DNA of 5,343 bases from Oscillospiraceae bacterium. GTDB taxonomy: Bacteria; Bacillota; Clostridia; Oscillospirales; Acutalibacteraceae. The stretch covers positions 1 through 5,343 of the forward strand of contig JAHZCM010000134.1 in NCBI GenBank assembly GCA_019422905.1. The letters run 5' to 3'. Shown in pieces: positions 3,284 through 5,343 of this stretch; the stretch's first letter is position 1; each line of letters starts with the position of its first letter. The notes under the pieces are model-generated. The model saw nothing but the letters and a program-made list of their open reading frames with translations, was not told the DNA's origin and searched no databases. A program made the position numbers and the translations under genes.

Positions 3284-5343
3284 ATGTATAGATTTCAAGG
3301 ATTTACGGAAAAGGCCAATCAGGCCATGAATACTGCGATTTCTACCGCGCAGGATATGGGACATAATTACATCGGCAGTGAGCACGTGCTTTATGGCCTG
3401 CTTGCAGAAGGCAGCGGCGTCGCCTTCAACGTGCTGAATAAACTGGGCGTGACGGCGGATGCGTATGAAAAGCTCATGCGCGAGAAGATCGGCGTATCTA
3501 CACCCACCACGCTGAACACTTCATACTTTACGCCGCGCACAAAGCGCATTCTGCAGATGGCAAAGCTCGCTGCATCCAAGCTCGGCAGCAATTATATTGG
3601 CACGGAACATCTGCTGATTGCCATTATCGAAGACGGCGAGAGCTTTGCCGTGCGCTTCCTGCAGATGCTCGGTGTAGAGCCGCAGCGGGTCGTCAATGAG
3701 CTGTCCGCGGCGCTTTCCGAGGGCTATGCCGTTGACAAGCAGTCCGGTATGCCGTATCCGAACGCTGAGCACGGCGAGCAGGAGGGCGGCAGCGCATTGG
3801 AGAAATTCGGCCGTGATCTGACCAAAATGGCGGCCGAAGGCAAAATTGACCCGGTTATTGGCCGGCATATGGAGATCGAGCGTGTTATACAGATTCTCTC
3901 CCGCCGTACAAAGAACAATCCGGTTCTGATCGGCGAGCCGGGCGTCGGCAAAACGGCTGTTGCGGAGGGGCTTGCGCTGAAAATTCATGAGGGCGAGGTG
4001 CCGGAGCTGTTGAAGGGCAAGCGCCTGGTTTCGCTCGACCTGACCGGTATGGTTGCCGGCTCCAAATACCGCGGCGATTTCGAAGAGCGCATTAAAGCGG
4101 CGATCGATGAGGTCAAGAAGGACGGCAATGTGATTCTGTTCATCGACGAGCTGCATACGATCATCGGCGCAGGTTCTGCGGAAGGCTCCACAGACGCCGC
4201 CAATATTTTGAAGCCCGCGCTGGCACGCGGTGATTTTCAGGTTATCGGCGCAACGACCATCACGGAGTATCGCCAGCATATCGAAAAGGATGCGGCTCTG
4301 GAGCGCCGGTTCCAGCCGGTGCAGGTCGGCGAGCCGACGGAGGAAGAAGCCGTTCAGATTTTGCAGGGCCTTAAAGACCGCTACGAAGCGCACCATAAGG
4401 TGCAGATCACGGATGAAGCCATCGAAAGTGCTGTAAAGCTTTCCTCACGCTATATTGCGGACCGCTATCTTCCGGATAAGGCCATCGATCTTGTCGACGA
4501 AGCGGCTTCTCGTGTAAGGCTCAGAACCTTTACAGCTCCCGAAGACTTGCAGGAGTTGGAGAAACGCATTAAAGAGGTGGAGCTTGACAAGGCCGCGGCC
4601 GTTAATGAACAGGATTTTGAGCGCGCCGCGGAGCTGCGTGACAAGCAAAAAACCTTGTCGGATGAGCTGGAGCAAAAGAAAAATGCATGGGCGGCGAAAA
4701 ACGAGCGGAGCAACAGCGTTGTTAAGGCGGAAGATATTGCTGAGATCGTCGCTATGTGGACCGGCATTCCGGTTGTGCAGCTTACGCAGGAGGAAAGCGA
4801 GCGCCTTTTGAAGCTGGAGGAGACGCTGCACAAGCGTGTGATCGGGCAGGATGAAGCAGTGACGGCAATTGCGAAAGCGATCCGCCGCGGGCGCGTGGGC
4901 CTGAAGGATAAGAACCGTCCGATCGGTTCGTTCATTTTCCTCGGTCCGACCGGCGTCGGCAAAACAGAGCTTTGCAAGGCGCTGGCAGAGGCTATGTTCG
5001 GCGATGAAAAGGCCATGATCCGGCTCGATATGTCGGAATATATGGAAAAGCACACGGTGTCCCGTCTGGTCGGTTCTCCTCCGGGATATGTCGGTTTCGA
5101 TGAGGGCGGCCAATTGACGGAAGCAGTCCGCCGCAAGCCGTATTCCGTCATTCTCTTTGACGAGATCGAGAAGGCTCACCCGGATATCTTCAATATGCTG
5201 CTGCAGATTTTGGACGACGGGCGCCTGACGGATGCCCATGGCAAGATCGTTAATTTCAAAAATACGATTATCATCATGACCTCTAACATCGGTGCGCGCC
5301 TGATTACCGAGAAGCAGCAGGAGCGCCTCGGCTTCTCGACGGG
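3284..5343 (+). CDS. clpC: ClpC, AAA+ unfoldase of the ClpCP protease (3' end outside window)
   Basis: The first 686 residues are present of an expected 810-820. Two Clp-N repeats lie at about 1-70 and 75-145; their GSEH (Glu33) and GTEH (Glu108) match the Bacillus glutamates Glu32 and Glu106 that dock phospho-arginine. AAA domain 1 has Walker A GEPGVGKT (217-224) and Walker B VILFIDE (283-289). The middle domain carries the UVR-like helix QDFERAAELRD (443-453), where McsA or MecA-type adaptors act. AAA domain 2 has GPTGVGKT (554-561), VILFDE (622-627) and TSN (666-668). LGF at 682-684 is the loop that inserts into ClpP, so this is a protease partner rather than a ClpB-type disaggregase. The start ATG is 8 bases after AAAGGAAGG (3267-3275), 56 bases after mcsB, with no terminator or new promoter visible. 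Expression is expected from the ctsR promoter. Confidence 0.96.
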   Translation, partial: MYRFQGFTEKANQAMNTAISTAQDMGHNYIGSEHVLYGLLAEGSGVAFNVLNKLGVTADAYEKLMREKIGVSTPTTLNTSYFTPRTKRILQMAKLAASKLGSNYIGTEHLLIAIIEDGESFAVRFLQMLGVEPQRVVNELSAALSEGYAVDKQSGMPYPNAEHGEQEGGSALEKFGRDLTKMAAEGKIDPVIGRHMEIERVIQILSRRTKNNPVLIGEPGVGKTAVAEGLALKIHEGEVPELLKGKRLVSLDLTGMVAGSKYRGDFEERIKAAIDEVKKDGNVILFIDELHTIIGAGSAEGSTDAANILKPALARGDFQVIGATTITEYRQHIEKDAALERRFQPVQVGEPTEEEAVQILQGLKDRYEAHHKVQITDEAIESAVKLSSRYIADRYLPDKAIDLVDEAASRVRLRTFTAPEDLQELEKRIKEVELDKAAAVNEQDFERAAELRDKQKTLSDELEQKKNAWAAKNERSNSVVKAEDIAEIVAMWTGIPVVQLTQEESERLLKLEETLHKRVIGQDEAVTAIAKAIRRGRVGLKDKNRPIGSFIFLGPTGVGKTELCKALAEAMFGDEKAMIRLDMSEYMEKHTVSRLVGSPPGYVGFDEGGQLTEAVRRKPYSVILFDEIEKAHPDIFNMLLQILDDGRLTDAHGKIVNFKNTIIIMTSNIGARLITEKQQERLGFST

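Noticed and set aside
3521..4396. 291-codon minus-strand frame inside clpC, with others at 2496-3149 and 4445-5239
   Set aside because: These are long antisense shadows produced by codon bias in conserved genes; none shows a recognisable domain or start signal.

Overview
The window looks like chromosomal DNA of a low-to-moderate GC Firmicute, most likely a member of the class Clostridia. The evidence is the gene order ctsR-mcsA-mcsB-clpC, a consensus sigma-A promoter with a perfect CtsR operator, strong Gram-positive Shine-Dalgarno sites, a four-cysteine TSCPD-type protein and a tiny Cys/Gly-rich peptide of the kind common in spore-forming Clostridia. The genus cannot be read from the sequence.

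Left part (1-772). The window opens inside a PHP-domain phosphoesterase gene on the plus strand, of which only the C-terminal 124 residues are present. Its stop overlaps the start of a small four-cysteine TSCPD-domain protein (ATGA overlap), so the two are probably translationally coupled. After them comes about 110 bases without a recognised gene, containing a nested potential RNA stem and a 25-codon micro-ORF. A perfect 14-bp hairpin follows, well placed to end transcription from both sides.

Middle (787-1179). A 49-residue peptide with 12 Cys, 12 Gly and 9 Asn and one hydrophobic segment is encoded on the minus strand, divergent from ctsR. The 243-base divergent region holds a possible sporulation-type promoter for the peptide, an inverted repeat, a direct repeat, and the ctsR promoter with its CtsR operator.

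Right part (1180-5343). This is the class III heat-shock operon, with ctsR (TTG start), mcsA, mcsB (8-base overlap with mcsA) and clpC, the last cut by the window edge. CtsR represses its own operon. McsB, activated by McsA, phosphorylates arginines on CtsR and on damaged proteins. ClpC recognises phospho-arginine through its N-terminal domain and feeds substrates to ClpP. Residues known to matter at each step can be seen: the CtsR wing arginine, the McsB catalytic Glu/Cys/Glu and RDxxRA motif, the ClpC N-domain glutamates, and the LGF loop for ClpP docking. The pathway therefore appears intact and regulated in the ordinary way.

The main part of the window is a well-known system. The least explained items are the Cys-rich peptide gene, the PHP-TSCPD pair, the structured spacer after it, and two unexplained repeats upstream of the ctsR promoter. 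I found no CRISPR array, tRNA, rRNA, mobile element or recognisable riboswitch.
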